Part shown: positions 43,056 through 53,302 of the stretch, one piece after another | Layout of the letters: every line of letters starts with the position of its first letter | How positions within the stretch are numbered: position 1 is the first letter of the stretch | Assembly (NCBI RefSeq): GCF_001854125.1 | Contig: NZ_CP017715.1 | Coordinates: 2,356,001-2,420,000 of the forward strand | DNA length: 64,000 bases | Direction: 5' to 3' | From: Marinobacter salinus | GTDB lineage: Bacteria > Pseudomonadota > Gammaproteobacteria > Pseudomonadales > Oleiphilaceae | Position numbers and translations under genes: made by a program | Notes under the pieces: model-generated | The model's database searches: none | The model's input: only the letters and a program-made list of their open reading frames with translations | What the model was told of the DNA's origin: nothing

Positions 43056-44333
43056 ATGAAACTTGAGACACTGGCCCTGCACGCAGGCTTTAAAGGCGAC
43101 CCGACGACTCACGCGGCAACCACCCCGATCTACCAGACCACCTCTTACACCTTCGATGACACCCAGCACGGTGCCGATCTGTTTGATCTGAAGGTCCAAG
43201 GCAATATCTATACCCGCATCATGAACCCGACCAACGGTGTTCTTGAAGAACGGATGGCGCAACTGGAAGGCGGCGTTGGTGCGCTGGCACTGGCATCAGG
43301 CATGGCGGCCATTACCTATGCCCTGCAGACCATCTGCAAAGTGGGCAACAACATCGTCAGCACCAGCCAGCTCTATGGCGGCACCTACAACCTGTTTGCC
43401 CACTCCCTGCCCAACCAGGGCATTGACTGCCGCATGGTTCCCCATGACGACTTCGATGCCGTTGAGAAAGCGATCGATGACAACACTCGAGCGTTGTTCT
43501 GTGAGTCTATCGGTAATCCCGCAGGCAATGTGGTGGACATTGAACGCTGGGCAGATATCGCACACAAGCACGGCATCCCGCTGATTGTTGATAACACCGT
43601 GGCCACACCTTTCCTGTGCCGCCCATTCGAACATGGCGCCGATATTGTTGTGCACTCGCTGACCAAGTACATTGGAGGGCATGGCACCACAGTTGCTGGC
43701 ATCGTGGTGGACTCCGGAAAATTCGACTGGAAAGCCAGTGCCGACAAATTCCCGATGCTGAACGAGCCCGACCCTTCCTATCACGGTGTGGTGTATACGG
43801 AAGCCCTCGGCCCTGCTGCCTTTATCGGCCGCTGCCGTGTCGTTCCCCTGCGCAACACCGGTGCCGCCCTGTCACCGTTCAACTCGTTCCTGATCATGCA
43901 GGGGCTGGAGACGCTGTCACTGCGAATGGAGCGTCATTGCTCCAACGCCGAAAAAGTCGCGAATTTCCTGCACGACCACCCGTCCGTTGAATGGGTAAAT
44001 TACGCGGCACTGGCCAACAGCCCTTACAAGGCAACCTGCGACAAAATCTGTGGCGGCAAGGCCTCCGGCATTCTCAGTTTCGGCATCAAAGGTGGCCGGG
44101 ACGCCGGCGCGAAATTCATTGATGCGCTGCAATTGATCTATCGCCTGGTAAACATTGGCGACGCCAAGTCCCTGGCGTGCCACCCGGCCACAACTACCCA
44201 CCGCCAGCTGAGCCCGGAAGAGCTGAAGAGCGCGGGTGTGAGTGAAGACCTGGTGCGCCTGTCCATTGGCATTGAACACGTGGATGACATCATTGCCGAT
44301 GTCACCCAGGCACTGGACGCAGCCAAGGCCTGA
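43056..44333 (+). CDS. metY: O-acetylhomoserine sulfhydrylase (PLP-dependent)
   Basis: The 425-residue enzyme joins sulfide to O-acetylhomoserine to make homocysteine for methionine synthesis. The start [19 protein letters not shown] is diagnostic of the MetY branch of the Cys/Met PLP family. The PLP lysine is Lys204 in [11 protein letters not shown], and cofactor contacts include ALASGMAAI and YGGTYNLF. The length of about 425 is right for MetY (MetB/MetZ are shorter). It stands alone; the AAGGATG ribosome site lies close before the ATG. Confidence 0.92.
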   Translation: MKLETLALHAGFKGDPTTHAATTPIYQTTSYTFDDTQHGADLFDLKVQGNIYTRIMNPTNGVLEERMAQLEGGVGALALASGMAAITYALQTICKVGNNIVSTSQLYGGTYNLFAHSLPNQGIDCRMVPHDDFDAVEKAIDDNTRALFCESIGNPAGNVVDIERWADIAHKHGIPLIVDNTVATPFLCRPFEHGADIVVHSLTKYIGGHGTTVAGIVVDSGKFDWKASADKFPMLNEPDPSYHGVVYTEALGPAAFIGRCRVVPLRNTGAALSPFNSFLIMQGLETLSLRMERHCSNAEKVANFLHDHPSVEWVNYAALANSPYKATCDKICGGKASGILSFGIKGGRDAGAKFIDALQLIYRLVNIGDAKSLACHPATTTHRQLSPEELKSAGVSEDLVRLSIGIEHVDDIIADVTQALDAAKA

Positions 44334-44461
44334 CGAGTGTCAACCGGGTGCGACGAAAGTCGTGCCCGGTATCCCCGTGATTGCCCTTACCCGCCTTGTA
44401 TCTACCCTTCCGCCCCTTTACTCTTTACAGTTCCCCGAGATTTAACGAGAGTCCTGTTCAA

Positions 44462-45511
44462 ATGAGCGACAGTGCAAAACCCCGTGTTACCAGTGGATCC
44501 AAATTCCGCAACGAGCATGGTTTTTCAGCCATCAAGGATGGCATCAAGCGATCATCCAGCGGAGGTAAGGAAGCCGGCAAGGTAGAGCGCAAGCCAAAGT
44601 GGCTGAGGGCGCGCATGCCCGGGGGCGAGCGATACGAGGCGGTACGCAAGAATGTCAGCGAACATCGCCTGAGCACCGTCTGTCAGGAATCCCATTGCCC
44701 CAATATCGGGGAATGCTGGACCGCCGGCACTGCCACCATCATGGTAATGGGCTCGGTGTGCACCCGGGCCTGCAAGTTCTGCGCGGTGGACACCGGCAAC
44801 CCGAAAGGCTGGCTGGATCACGAAGAACCGGAAAATACCGCCAAGTCCGTTGAGTTAATGGGCCTGCGCTACATCGTATTGACCTCTGTAGACCGTGACG
44901 ACCTGGATGACGGCGGCGCGGCCCATTATGCCGCCTGCGTATCCGCGATCAAGCAGCGCACTCCGGAAGTGGCCGTTGAAGCCCTCACTCCGGATTTTGA
45001 TGCCGTAATGCCTCACGTTGAAAAAGTGGTGGATTCCGGCCTGGATGTGTTTGCCCAGAACGTGGAAACGGTCAAACGCCTCACCAGTCGGGTACGGGAC
45101 CCGCGTGCCGGTTACGAAAAAACCCTGAGCGTGCTGGAGCATGCGAAAAAGCACCGTCCGGACGTGCTCACCAAAACCAGCCTGATGCTGGGTCTCGGCG
45201 AAACCGAGGAAGAAATTCTCGAAACCATGGATGACCTGCGCGCCATTGGCGTAGATATCCTTACCCTTGGCCAGTACCTGCGCCCCACCCCGAATCACCT
45301 GCCCGTGGAAAGCTACGTTACTCCGGAAGAGTTCAACCGTTATCGCGAGATCGGTCTGGAGAAAGGCTTCATGGAAGTGCCTTCAGGCCCCATGGTTCGA
45401 TCGAGTTACCGTGCGGACAAGGTATTTGATCAAAACAACCTGGGCCTCGCTGTGCCGGAGGTACCACCCACCTCCAACGCCATGCAGATCCCGGTGAAGG
45501 CCATCGACTGA
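44462..45511 (+). CDS. lipA: Lipoyl synthase (radical SAM)
   Basis: The 349-residue enzyme inserts two sulfurs into octanoyl groups on lipoyl domains. The auxiliary cluster cysteines are Cys74, Cys79 and Cys85 ([12 protein letters not shown]). The radical SAM cluster is Cys100, Cys104 and Cys107 (CTRACKFC). Other hallmarks are [15 protein letters not shown] and [19 protein letters not shown]. The ATG at 44462 follows an AACGAGAG region; earlier in-frame starts lie in the intergenic DNA. lipB is not adjacent. Confidence 0.97.
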   Translation: MSDSAKPRVTSGSKFRNEHGFSAIKDGIKRSSSGGKEAGKVERKPKWLRARMPGGERYEAVRKNVSEHRLSTVCQESHCPNIGECWTAGTATIMVMGSVCTRACKFCAVDTGNPKGWLDHEEPENTAKSVELMGLRYIVLTSVDRDDLDDGGAAHYAACVSAIKQRTPEVAVEALTPDFDAVMPHVEKVVDSGLDVFAQNVETVKRLTSRVRDPRAGYEKTLSVLEHAKKHRPDVLTKTSLMLGLGETEEEILETMDDLRAIGVDILTLGQYLRPTPNHLPVESYVTPEEFNRYREIGLEKGFMEVPSGPMVRSSYRADKVFDQNNLGLAVPEVPPTSNAMQIPVKAID

Positions 45512-45520
45512 GAACCCTAT

Positions 45521-46741
45521 ATGCTGACACTGTTGCGAAATGCCCGGCTGAAGTACAAATTCTGGTTGCTGAACATTGTCGTATTCGCAGTACTTTGTCT
45601 GCTGGTTCTCTATGCCATGCAGGTTCTCTCGGAAAAGACCGGCGATACATTCAGTACGGTATTTTCCGACACCGCCCCCGGATTTGCCTTGATGGTTGCC
45701 GTGCTGATGGCCCTGGAAATGGCTGGCTCCCAGCTTCTGATATCCTTCATCGAGAGGCACGTTAACCGCCTGAAGGACACCATGGTCTCGGTTCAGGCCT
45801 CAGGCAATCTCAGCCAACGCGCAGACGTAGATTCCACCGACGAGATCGGTGAGATGGCCAGCGCATTCAATGCCATGCAGGATCGTACCGTTGGCGTGGT
45901 CAGGAGCATGAAAATTGCTGTTGAGCGGTTGCACAGTGAAGTCCATGAGCTGACCTCGGCTGCAGAGGCTCGTCGGGATGATCTGGGCCGCCAACAGGCG
46001 GGAGCCGATCGCTCCGTCGAAGTGATCGAGAACATGCTGCAGAGCTTTACAGGCATTGCCGAACAGGCCGGTATCGCCAAAACCCTCTCCCACGAAGCCC
46101 GGGACGCCGCCGTAGCTGGTGGTGAACGGGTTGGCCAAAGCGCAGACAGCATTCGCAAACTGGCAGACGTTGTAAGCAGTTCAGCCCGCAGCGTGGAAGC
46201 CCTCGCTGAAAACAGCCACGAAATCAGCCATGCAGTGGCTGAGATCAAGGGCATTGCCGAACAGACCAACCTGCTCGCACTGAACGCCGCGATCGAAGCA
46301 GCCCGTGCCGGTGAGCAGGGCCGAGGCTTTGCCGTGGTCGCTGATGAAGTTCGTAATCTCGCCCAGCGGGTCCAGGACTCCACTGACCAGATTCAGAACA
46401 CCATTGACCGTCTGCTGAATGCCATGGACACCGCCGTTCAGCAGATGACCGGTAGCTCCGAGGATGCGACCCGCTGCGTGGAGGAGTCTGAGGAAGGACG
46501 CCGGGCTCTTGAGGCCATTAATGAAGTGGTCACCCGCATCGACCAGACGAATCGCGAGATCGCCAACGTCTCCGCCGATCAGACCGCTGGCACCGACGAC
46601 GCCCTGGCCAACGTCCAGGGCATCCGGGAGACGACCCAGAGCATGGTGACCCAGTTGGCCGAAAGCGCAGACATGGCTCAACGCCTGAAGCGCCTGATCG
46701 ACTCCCTGGAAGAGGCCTCCTCAAAGGTCACAGTTCACTGA
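45521..46741 (+). CDS. Methyl-accepting chemotaxis protein with short periplasmic region
   Basis: The 406-residue receptor has two closely spaced TM helices (about 14-36 and 53-75) with only about 15 residues between them, so there is almost no periplasmic ligand domain. A HAMP-like region follows ([25 protein letters not shown], then [13 protein letters not shown]). The signalling tip reads [43 protein letters not shown]. It probably senses membrane state or an internal signal. It starts 9 nt after lipA and may be co-transcribed. Confidence 0.9.
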   Translation: MLTLLRNARLKYKFWLLNIVVFAVLCLLVLYAMQVLSEKTGDTFSTVFSDTAPGFALMVAVLMALEMAGSQLLISFIERHVNRLKDTMVSVQASGNLSQRADVDSTDEIGEMASAFNAMQDRTVGVVRSMKIAVERLHSEVHELTSAAEARRDDLGRQQAGADRSVEVIENMLQSFTGIAEQAGIAKTLSHEARDAAVAGGERVGQSADSIRKLADVVSSSARSVEALAENSHEISHAVAEIKGIAEQTNLLALNAAIEAARAGEQGRGFAVVADEVRNLAQRVQDSTDQIQNTIDRLLNAMDTAVQQMTGSSEDATRCVEESEEGRRALEAINEVVTRIDQTNREIANVSADQTAGTDDALANVQGIRETTQSMVTQLAESADMAQRLKRLIDSLEEASSKVTVH

Positions 46742-46789
46742 GGTTTGTGGCACACTCTGCACTCGTTTTTGTAGCAGAGTTTTTACCTC

Positions 46790-49285
46790 ATGAATCGTTT
46801 CCGCACCCTGTATGATCGCCTGATTCTTCCCCATCCGATCATTGTTCTGTCCGTATTCGGCCTTCTACTGGCGCTCGCCGCCGTTAAATTCGGCCAGTTT
46901 CGGCTAGATGCCTCCGCTGAATCCCTGGTGCTGGAGAATGATCGTTCCCTGGAACAGTACCGACAGGTAAACCGTCGCTTTACGACCTCCGACGACTTCC
47001 TGGTAGTGACCTACTCACCGGGATGTGAACTATTCTCGAAACAGGGGCTCTCCCGATTGAGGAGCCTGCGTGATGAGCTACAGGGCCTTGAAGCCGTCGG
47101 TTCCACCAACAGCATCCTGAACGTGCCGCTGCTGCATAGCCCGGAGCTGACCCTGGATACCGTGGACAGCGAAATCAAGACGCTGGACGGCGATGACGTT
47201 TCCCCGGAAACCGCCCGTGAGGCGCTGCTCTCCAACCCGCTCTATCCCAACCTTCTGATCAGTGAAGATGCGGGCACGACCGCTATTCAGGTCAATCTGC
47301 CTACACCAGACCGCTACTTCGAGCTGCTGAGAGAACGCAACACTCTGCGGGACAAAGCCGAGGCAGGCAACGCGTCGGAAGCCGAACTCCAACAACTGGA
47401 GGCGGTGAAGGCATCGTTCATCCGCTACACCGAAACCCTCGGTGAAGATCGCGATGCCACCATTCGCCAGGTGCGAAGCATTCTTGACCAATACCGGGAC
47501 CAGGCAGAGATCCATCTCGGCGGTGTTCCCATGATTGTAGCGGACATGATTCGCTTCATAGAGAACGACCTGTCCACGTTTGGGTTCGGCGTACTGGCCT
47601 TCCTGCTTCTGACGCTTGCAATAATCTTCCGCCAGTGGCGTTGGGTGTTAGTGCCGTTGTTATGCTGCAGCTTCACCGTGTGGCTAATGGTAGGTTTCCT
47701 GGGCTGGGCTCAATGGCCGGTGACGGTGATCTCCTCCAACTTCATTTCACTGCTCCTCATCATGACATTGTCGCTGACGATTCACCTGATCGTCCGCTAT
47801 CGCGAATTCCAGTCTGATGAGCCAGAGGCCAGCTCCCGCGATATATTACTCCGCACGGTTATGGCCATGATCAAACCCTGCTTCTATATGGCCATCACCA
47901 CCATCGTTGCGTTCGGCTCTCTTACGTTCAGCGGTATCCGCCCGGTGATCGACTTCGGCTGGATGATGACCCTTGGTCTGACGGCCGCTTTCCTGATCAC
48001 CTTCATCATCTTCCCGGCTCTGCTCGCTCTATTACCTCCGCCGCTGGACAAGCGGGCAGACTCAGACCGGGTTCCGTTTACAGACGCATTCGCGCGTTTC
48101 ACTGAGCGATTCGGTAAAACCGTGCTGGTGGGTTCGGCGGTGATTGGCGTGCTGTGCGCGGTTGGTGTGAACAAGCTGACGGTAGAGAACAGTTTCATCG
48201 ACTACTTCAAATCCTCCACCGAAATCCATCAAGGGATGATCACCATAGACAACCGGCTGGGCGGCACCACCCCGTTGGACGTCGTCATTACCGATGAGCG
48301 GCCGCCTGAAAACAGCGCCACTGAAGGCGACCCGTTTGCCAGTAGCTGCGACCCCTTCGTAGAAGACTGCGGTGATGCCGAGGAGTACCGGGATACCTGG
48401 TACACCTACCAGAAAATGAACCGGTTGGAGAAAGTGCATCGCTACCTGGATAGCCTCCCGGAAACCGGCAAGGTACTGTCCATCAACACCACGCTGGATA
48501 TCCTCGCCAAGGTCAATCAGGGCAAGCGCCTTGATGCTCTTGAGCTGGCGTTCGTACCTGCAGCAGTACCTGATGACTTAAAGGGTATCTTGCTTACTCC
48601 CTACATATCAGAAGAATATGACCAGGCCCGCTTCAGCATCCGCATCCTTGAAACCCAGCCGGAACTCCGACGCCAGGCCCTGCTCGACCGTATTCGCAAG
48701 CACCTGACCACAGAACTGGGCTACGATCAGGACCAGGTATTGTTTGCGGGCATGACGGTGATGTACAACAACATGCTGCAGAGCCTGTTCGATTCCCAGA
48801 TCAAGACCATCGGGATGGTCTTCCTCTCAATCATGGCCATGTTCCTGCTGCTGTTCCGGTCCATCAAACTGGCCCTGATTGGTATCGCACCGAACCTCAT
48901 CGCAGCAGGCTCTGTCCTCGGACTAATGGGCTGGCTCGGTATTCCTCTGGATATGATGACAATTACAGTCGCGGCGATTACGGTCGGCATAGCGGTTGAT
49001 GATACGATCCACTATATCCATCGCTTCAAAACCGAATTTGAAAAGGATGGCAACTACCTGGCCACCATGCACCGTTGCCACCAAAGTATCGGCCAGGCCA
49101 TGTTCTTCACCTCCCTGACAATCATCTCCGGGTTCTCGATACTGGTACTTTCGAACTTTATCCCGACCATCTACTTTGGGCTATTCACCGGATTCGCCAT
49201 GTTCATGGCTCTGTTAGGGGCACTGACCCTGTTGCCCCGACTGATCATTCTGATACGGCCCTTTGGCCCCGGCAATGCCCTTTAG
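46790..49285 (+). CDS. MMPL/RND-superfamily exporter
   Basis: The 831-residue membrane protein has the RND layout. TM1 is at about 17-35, then a large periplasmic loop, then TM2-6 (about 262-420). A second loop follows, then TM8-12 at the end (about 665-815). Motifs include FGFGVLAFLLLTLAIIFRQWRW and, late, TVAAITVGIAVDDTIHYIHRFK with the Asp pair used for proton transfer. The length is typical of hydrophobe/sterol-type MMPL exporters, smaller than AcrB. The substrate is unknown. It is followed by a bidirectional terminator. Confidence 0.9.
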   Translation: MNRFRTLYDRLILPHPIIVLSVFGLLLALAAVKFGQFRLDASAESLVLENDRSLEQYRQVNRRFTTSDDFLVVTYSPGCELFSKQGLSRLRSLRDELQGLEAVGSTNSILNVPLLHSPELTLDTVDSEIKTLDGDDVSPETAREALLSNPLYPNLLISEDAGTTAIQVNLPTPDRYFELLRERNTLRDKAEAGNASEAELQQLEAVKASFIRYTETLGEDRDATIRQVRSILDQYRDQAEIHLGGVPMIVADMIRFIENDLSTFGFGVLAFLLLTLAIIFRQWRWVLVPLLCCSFTVWLMVGFLGWAQWPVTVISSNFISLLLIMTLSLTIHLIVRYREFQSDEPEASSRDILLRTVMAMIKPCFYMAITTIVAFGSLTFSGIRPVIDFGWMMTLGLTAAFLITFIIFPALLALLPPPLDKRADSDRVPFTDAFARFTERFGKTVLVGSAVIGVLCAVGVNKLTVENSFIDYFKSSTEIHQGMITIDNRLGGTTPLDVVITDERPPENSATEGDPFASSCDPFVEDCGDAEEYRDTWYTYQKMNRLEKVHRYLDSLPETGKVLSINTTLDILAKVNQGKRLDALELAFVPAAVPDDLKGILLTPYISEEYDQARFSIRILETQPELRRQALLDRIRKHLTTELGYDQDQVLFAGMTVMYNNMLQSLFDSQIKTIGMVFLSIMAMFLLLFRSIKLALIGIAPNLIAAGSVLGLMGWLGIPLDMMTITVAAITVGIAVDDTIHYIHRFKTEFEKDGNYLATMHRCHQSIGQAMFFTSLTIISGFSILVLSNFIPTIYFGLFTGFAMFMALLGALTLLPRLIILIRPFGPGNAL

Positions 49286-49324
49286 TGCCGGTTCACCTCC
49301 AGAATCCGAAGGCAATAAACACAA

Positions 49325-49357
49325 AAAAGGGCCACACCCGAAGGTGTGACCCTTTTC
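49325..49357. terminator. Bidirectional terminator between MMPL and Spy-like genes
   Basis: The stem AAAAGGGCCACACC / GGTGTGACCCTTTT (one mismatch) with a CGAA loop, bounded by A's on one side and T's on the other. It serves the two converging genes. Confidence 0.9.
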
Positions 49358-49383
49358 CAGGACAGCAAAGGGAGTGAGTTAGA

Positions 49384-49848
49384 TCACTGTCCCTTTTGCT
49401 GTTGCTGCATCTGTTGCATCTGCTGCTGTTGCATCATCTGACGCTGTTGCTGCATCTGCTTCATGCGCTTGTCCAGGGTATCCCGCTGCTCCTGAGTAAA
49501 TACCTTATCGACTTTGGCCTGCATCAGGGTCGAGAGAGCGGCAATTTCACCGGTCAGATCCCCCAGTTCTTCGGCATTTTCACGGATCGAGTCTTCATCA
49601 AAATCCGGCTTTATCTCTGCCTGCATCTGCTGCTGAAGAGCTCGGGCTTCCTGACGCAGTTCACCGATCTTGCCCTGCATCTCATCAATGATACCCCGGA
49701 TCTCGGTTTGCTGGTTGTCGGACAGACCGACCATCTGTGCCAGCTGATCAACCTGGTCGGGCTGACCACCAGCGGCCTGTTGTGCCAGCGCCGGTGCAGA
49801 CAGGCTGATTGCGACAAGAGCAGTACCAAAGAGCTTTGCGAGTTTCAT
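49384..49848 (-). CDS. Spy/CpxP-like periplasmic protein with Gln-rich tail
   Basis: The 154-residue protein has signal peptide MKLAKLFGTALVAISLSAPALA cleaved after ALA. The mature part is helical and resembles the LTxxQ/Spy chaperone family (LSDNQQTEIRGIIDEM, then FTQEQRDTLDKRMKQM). It ends in a Gln/Met-rich repeat (MQQQQ-type) that is longer than in usual family members. The ATG at 49848 follows GGAGAAG; an upstream in-frame start is rejected. It probably acts as an envelope stress chaperone. Confidence 0.8.
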   Translation of the reverse strand: MKLAKLFGTALVAISLSAPALAQQAAGGQPDQVDQLAQMVGLSDNQQTEIRGIIDEMQGKIGELRQEARALQQQMQAEIKPDFDEDSIRENAEELGDLTGEIAALSTLMQAKVDKVFTQEQRDTLDKRMKQMQQQRQMMQQQQMQQMQQQQKGQ

Positions 49849-50091
49849 AAACTTCTCCGTTAACAAGGTGGCACGTTCTGAAAAACCACCAAAGTGCATT
49901 GGTTTCAGGATTCAGGATGTACACCCTAAAACATCATGGCGTCGTTTTTCACCCCGATGGCCCTCCTTTTTGTACATACTTCTCAAGATCTCCACGCACA
50001 GCCCGCCACACAGGCGGATTTAAACAAATGTGAAAGTTTGGTCATTCCCCTTCATAATGGCCCCCGTTCAACGACCGGCGGAGTATACGAA

Positions 50092-51018
50092 ATGGCAATT
50101 AACTGGTTTCCGGGGCACATGCATAAGGCCCGAAAGGAGATCAAAAAGGTAATGCCGCAAATGGACCTTATTATTGAGGTTCTGGATGCGCGTATCCCTT
50201 TCAGCAGCGAAAATCCGCTGGTACCGGCACTGCGGGGCGACACACCGCTGATCAGGGTGCTCAACAAGCGGGATCTGGCAGACCCGAAAGTAACCGAGCA
50301 GTGGCAGGCATGGCTGGAAAAGGAGCGAGGAGTGCGAACTATGACACTCACTCACAACCAACGCAGTGAAGCGTTGGGCATCCTGAAGCTGGCCGAGGAA
50401 ATGACCCCCGACCACGATCGCCAGAGAAGCGCCCTTCGCGTCATGATTCTGGGCATTCCGAACGTAGGCAAATCCACGATCATCAACACTCTGGCGGGGC
50501 GCCCGGCCGCAAAAACCGGCAATGAGCCGGCGGTTACCAAGGCGCAGCAGGCCATCAAGCTGCCGAACAACATCCTGCTGTATGACACCCCCGGTTTTCT
50601 CTGGCCAAAACTGTCACCGGAAGCCTGTGGCTATCGCCTGGCAGTCACCGGCGCCATTCGCAGTTCGGTCCTGGACTTTGAGGATATTGCGATGTTCGAG
50701 GCCGAATACCTGCTGCACGCTTACCCCGAGCTGGTGAAGGCCCGTTACGGGTTCGACGAGTTACCAAAGGACGGGTTAGGGCTAATGGATGGCATTGCCG
50801 CCAAACGTCGTTTCTTTGGCCGGGGAGGCATCCCGGATCTGCACAAGGTTTCGGAAGTCCTCCTCAATGAATTCAGGGCGGGAACCCTTGGCCGTATTTC
50901 CCTGGAAACACCGGCGATGGTGGAGCAGGAAACAAGGGAAGCAGCCATAGCGGAAGCAGAGAAAACCGCCCGGGAGGAAGCCAAAGCAAACAAAAAGAGT
51001 CGCAAACGCAATCCCTGA
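50092..51018 (+). CDS. ylqF: Ribosome biogenesis GTPase YlqF/RbgA
   Basis: The 308-residue circularly permuted GTPase has motif order G4 (NKRD, 58-61), G1 (GIPNVGKST, 121-129), G3 (DTPG, 165-168). The start MAINWFPGHMHKARKEI is the family signature. It assists large ribosomal subunit maturation. The C-terminal tail is Ala/Glu/Lys-rich and basic. The ATG at 50092 was chosen from the family start and a GGAG site upstream; a longer frame beginning at 49936 is not convincing. Confidence 0.93.
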   Translation: MAINWFPGHMHKARKEIKKVMPQMDLIIEVLDARIPFSSENPLVPALRGDTPLIRVLNKRDLADPKVTEQWQAWLEKERGVRTMTLTHNQRSEALGILKLAEEMTPDHDRQRSALRVMILGIPNVGKSTIINTLAGRPAAKTGNEPAVTKAQQAIKLPNNILLYDTPGFLWPKLSPEACGYRLAVTGAIRSSVLDFEDIAMFEAEYLLHAYPELVKARYGFDELPKDGLGLMDGIAAKRRFFGRGGIPDLHKVSEVLLNEFRAGTLGRISLETPAMVEQETREAAIAEAEKTAREEAKANKKSRKRNP

Positions 51019-51166
51019 ATTGGGGTCTTACATTTTCTGGCAGCGCTGAACTCCCTCCCCGTACCAAGGTCAAATATCGCATGGCGCCCAAAGAGCATAG
51101 ACTGTGTAGTAACGTTATTGATCGCCGGGCTCTGCCAATTCAGGCGGAGCCGGAAAGGAGGAATGT

Positions 51167-52375
51167 ATGAGACGCGTTGTCGTCACTGGAATGGGCATTG
51201 TTTCCTGCCTCGGAAACTCTCTGGAAGAGGTACTGGATAGCCTGAAGAATGGCAAATCCGGCATCCGTTTTAACGAGACCTATAAAGAAAAAGGGTTTCG
51301 CAGCCAGGTTTCCGGCTCGCCGGACGTGGACACCTCGGTCATTGACCGCAAGGTCCGCCGGTTCATGGGTCCCTCAGCGATGTACAGCTACCTGTCCATG
51401 CAGCAGGCCATTGCCCAGGCCGGCCTGACGGAAGAGCTGATTTCCAACGACCGCACCGGTCTGATTGCAGGCTCAGGAGGCGCCTCGTGCTCCAGCCAGG
51501 TTGAGGCTACCGACATCATGCGCGAGAAAGGCGTCAAGCGCATCGGGCCTTACATGGTTCCTCGCATCATGACCAGTACCGTGTCAGCGTGCCTGGCAAC
51601 GGCTTACAAGATCCGCGGAGTGAACTACTCCATGTCTTCGGCCTGCGCGACCAGCGCCCACTGTATCGGCCACGCCATGGAGCAAATCCAGTCCGGCAAA
51701 CAGGACATTGTTTTTGCCGGTGGCGGGGAAGAGGAGGATTGGAGCCTGACCATGATGTTTGATGCCATGGGCGCCCTCTCCACCAAATACAACGATGCCC
51801 CGGAAACGGCTTCCCGCCCGTTTGACAGCGGCCGCGACGGTTTCGTTATTGCCGGCGGCGGCGGGATGGTGGTGCTCGAAGAGCTGGAACACGCCAGAAA
51901 GCGTGGCGCGAACATCATTGCAGAGCTGACGGGCTACGGTGCCACGTCTGACGGCTATGACATGGTCGCACCCTCGGGCGAAGGTGCCCAGCGATGCATG
52001 AATCAAGCAATGGCCACTATCCGCGGCAAGGTGCAGTACATCAACGCACACGGCACCAGCACACCGGTAGGCGACGTTGCGGAAATGGGCGCGGTCCGAA
52101 ACACGTTCGGCACCGACATTCCGGCCATTTCTTCCACCAAATCCCTGTCCGGACATTCTCTGGGGGCAGCGGGCGTGCATGAAGCGATCTATTCCCTGCT
52201 GATGCTTCAGAACGACTTTATTGCCGGCACAGCCAACCTGAAAGAGGTGGACGACAAGATCAGCAACCTGCCCCTGATCGGCCCTGAGGCGCAAGAAGCG
52301 AGTCTGAACACGGTCATGTCCAACAGTTTCGGCTTCGGCGGCACGAACGCGTCTCTGGTATTCGAAACACTCTGA
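51167..52375 (+). CDS. fabB: 3-oxoacyl-ACP synthase I (FabB)
   Basis: The 402-residue condensing enzyme of fatty acid synthesis is needed for unsaturated fatty acids. The catalytic triad is Cys160 ([12 protein letters not shown]), His295 ([12 protein letters not shown]) and His330 ([11 protein letters not shown]). Length and the opening [16 protein letters not shown] fit FabB rather than FabF. Strong ribosome site GGAGG before the ATG. The usual fabA partner is not adjacent in this window. Confidence 0.93.
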   Translation: MRRVVVTGMGIVSCLGNSLEEVLDSLKNGKSGIRFNETYKEKGFRSQVSGSPDVDTSVIDRKVRRFMGPSAMYSYLSMQQAIAQAGLTEELISNDRTGLIAGSGGASCSSQVEATDIMREKGVKRIGPYMVPRIMTSTVSACLATAYKIRGVNYSMSSACATSAHCIGHAMEQIQSGKQDIVFAGGGEEEDWSLTMMFDAMGALSTKYNDAPETASRPFDSGRDGFVIAGGGGMVVLEELEHARKRGANIIAELTGYGATSDGYDMVAPSGEGAQRCMNQAMATIRGKVQYINAHGTSTPVGDVAEMGAVRNTFGTDIPAISSTKSLSGHSLGAAGVHEAIYSLLMLQNDFIAGTANLKEVDDKISNLPLIGPEAQEASLNTVMSNSFGFGGTNASLVFETL

Positions 52376-52491
52376 ATCTGTGTGACCGCTGGCGTGTCCT
52401 TACGGCCAACTCCGCCAGCGGTTGACGGATATCCCGCCATCTTTCGGCCACGACTGTTGGCAAATACCCTCATCCGTATTAAGGTACGACT

Positions 52492-52505
52492 TTGACATGG
52501 ATCAA
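52492..52505 (+). promoter_or_regulatory. FNR/Anr box in front of anr
   Basis: TTGAC-ATGG-ATCAA matches the FNR/Anr consensus TTGAT-N4-ATCAA at nine of ten positions. It lies 19 bp before the anr ATG. At this position it would overlap the transcription start or early leader, favouring negative autoregulation. Confidence 0.7.
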
Positions 52506-52524
52506 TTTGGACGGTTCATCAGCT

Positions 52525-53277
52525 ATGGCCCAAGCAATCCGACTTCGTCAGGCGTCCTCCCCACTCAAGGCCTCATGCCACACCTGCAGCCTGAGCAACC
52601 TTTGCCTGCCGCTCGCCGTTGAAGAAAATGACCTCGAAAGACTGGAAGACATCGTCCAGCAGGGGCGGATATTCAATCGCGGAGAGCACATTTTCGATCA
52701 GAGCACGCCTTTTCGTTCCTGTTTTGCCGTGCGCAGCGGCTCAATCAAAACATCGATCATTACAGAAAACGGGGAAGAGCAGGTAACCGGCTTTTTCATG
52801 CCGGGAGAGCTTGTTGGCCTGGATAGCATGAGCAGCGAGAACTACGCCTGTACAGCCAAAGCGCTTGAGCGGACCAGCGTGTGTGAGTTCCCGATTGAAA
52901 AGCTGGAAGAACTGACTGGCAAACTGCCGGAGCTCCAGCACCATATGTATCACCTGATGAGTCAGGAGATCCAGAACAGCCATCAGCTGGCCATGCTACT
53001 CAGCAAGAACACTGCGGAGGAGCGCATTGCAGCCTTGCTACTTTCGCTATCAAGCCGCTTCCAGCGCCGCAGGATGTCCGGTACCAATTTCAGCCTGCCG
53101 ATGGCCCGAAACGACATTGCCAATTTCCTTGGCCTGGCCGTCGAGACCGTGAGCCGGGTCTTTACCCGCTTCCAGAATCAGGGAGTCATCAAGGCCCGGG
53201 GCCGCGAAGTCGAGCTGCTCGATGTGGAAGCCCTGCAGATGGTGAGCCGGGAATTCTCCCGCCAGGGCGGCCAGTAA
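52525..53277 (+). CDS. anr: Oxygen-sensing transcription regulator Anr/FNR
   Basis: The 250-residue regulator of the anaerobic response has the [4Fe-4S] ligands Cys18, Cys21, Cys27 and Cys120, the exact FNR pattern. A cyclic-nucleotide-like fold follows (GRIFNRGEHIFDQ, then GFFMPGELVGLD). The C-terminal helix-turn-helix has the recognition segment LAVETVSRVFTRFQ (E-x-x-SR), specifying TTGAT half-sites. The ATG at 52525 was chosen by the family start MAQAIRLR (Anr-like); a TTG upstream would run through the regulatory box. Confidence 0.93.
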   Translation: MAQAIRLRQASSPLKASCHTCSLSNLCLPLAVEENDLERLEDIVQQGRIFNRGEHIFDQSTPFRSCFAVRSGSIKTSIITENGEEQVTGFFMPGELVGLDSMSSENYACTAKALERTSVCEFPIEKLEELTGKLPELQHHMYHLMSQEIQNSHQLAMLLSKNTAEERIAALLLSLSSRFQRRRMSGTNFSLPMARNDIANFLGLAVETVSRVFTRFQNQGVIKARGREVELLDVEALQMVSREFSRQGGQ

Positions 53278-53302
53278 GTACCGTGTAATGCCGGCCGATA
53301 GC

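Noticed and set aside
49396..49863. 155-codon Leu/His-rich frame opposite the Spy-like gene
   Set aside because: Created by the Gln codons of the real gene read in reverse.
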